From Bradyrhizobium tropiciagri (GTDB taxonomy: Bacteria; Pseudomonadota; Alphaproteobacteria; Rhizobiales; Xanthobacteraceae), in the NCBI RefSeq assembly GCF_001189845.1, contig NZ_LFLZ01000027.1, positions 1 to 64,000 of the forward strand: a DNA stretch of 64,000 nucleotides, written 5' to 3'. Every line of letters begins with the position of its first letter. The first letter of the stretch is position 1. Below are positions 63,953 to 64,000 of the stretch, piece after piece. The translations under genes were made by a program, and so were the position numbers. The notes beneath the pieces are model-generated. The model was not told the DNA's origin and searched no databases. It was given only the letters and a program-made list of their open reading frames with translations.

Positions 63953-64000
63953 TTATCCGCCTTCCGGGATGATGACGATATTCGCCTTGAATCCCGCGGC
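63953..64000 (-). CDS. tolR: TolR C-terminus (partial)
   Basis: The last 15 codons and stop (TAA at 63953) of a gene that starts beyond the window. The residues end GFKANIVIIPEGG. Position immediately upstream of tolA and the usual tolQ-tolR-tolA order make TolR, an ExbD-like motor subunit, the best guess. Confidence 0.65.
   Translation of the reverse strand, partial: AAGFKANIVIIPEGG

Overview
The window is high-GC DNA from an alphaproteobacterium, most likely Bradyrhizobium or a close relative (Rhodopseudomonas, Nitrobacter). I infer this from family content and small lineage-typical genes (a 50-residue aa3 oxidase subunit next to pntA, DUF465, DUF2312/GapR, DUF1036, DUF1244), and from many imperfect palindromic intergenic repeats of the types common in Bradyrhizobium. 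No rRNA, tRNA, CRISPR array, phage or intact insertion sequence was seen. Most of the window is chromosomal housekeeping.

Layout. 0-4.3 kb: a CoA-transferase operon (scoA-scoB-GNAT, minus strand) and a divergent AsmA protein. 4.4-10.8 kb: a sugar-type ABC operon (binding protein plus two permeases, no ATPase) facing a polyamine-type ABC operon (ATPase plus two permeases, no binding protein). 11-16 kb: di-heme cytochrome c peroxidase, a small secreted protein, a TTC38-like TPR protein, and a GlpD homologue that has lost its substrate-binding residues. 16.4-21 kb: a frameshifted ABC-F ATPase and a PAS-GGDEF-EAL protein. 21-28.6 kb: an LhgO-like oxidoreductase, two divergent DUF465 genes, small orphans, a diguanylate cyclase, purEK, aqpZ, rpsU and a TPR lipoprotein. 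28.8-35.7 kb: an Ala/Pro-rich membrane-anchored protein, a cupin, a Ca2+/H+ antiporter, a hydrolase and the transhydrogenase operon pntA1-pntA2-pntB with a small Cys/His protein at its end. 36-44 kb: oligoendopeptidase F, a sigma-54 activator, and an L,D-transpeptidase followed by a MepK-like peptidase, which together form a 3-3 crosslink module. 44-52 kb: a cyclase-TPR protein, gapR, DUF1244, DUF1036-pyk, and an OsmC gene joined in frame to a TetR gene. 52-64 kb (minus strand): the Tol-Pal region in the order tolR-tolA-tolB-[GGDEF-EAL]-[FeeM-like]-pal-cpoB-tilS-ftsH.

How the genes work together. The right part is about envelope integrity: Tol-Pal, CpoB, FtsH, the Ldt/MepK pair and AsmA. Three GGDEF proteins and one class III cyclase add nucleotide signalling. 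The pnt operon with its small oxidase subunit belongs to NADPH and respiratory balance.

Cautions. ftsH and the ABC-F gene each carry a single-base frameshift that fits loss of one C from a CC pair. ftsH is normally essential, so base-call errors are a serious possibility. The TetR-OsmC read-through may have the same cause. The most interesting biological leads are the GlpD-like protein with all five basic active-site positions replaced, the FeeM-like and c-di-GMP genes lying inside the Tol-Pal cluster, and the small conserved protein at the end of the pnt operon.
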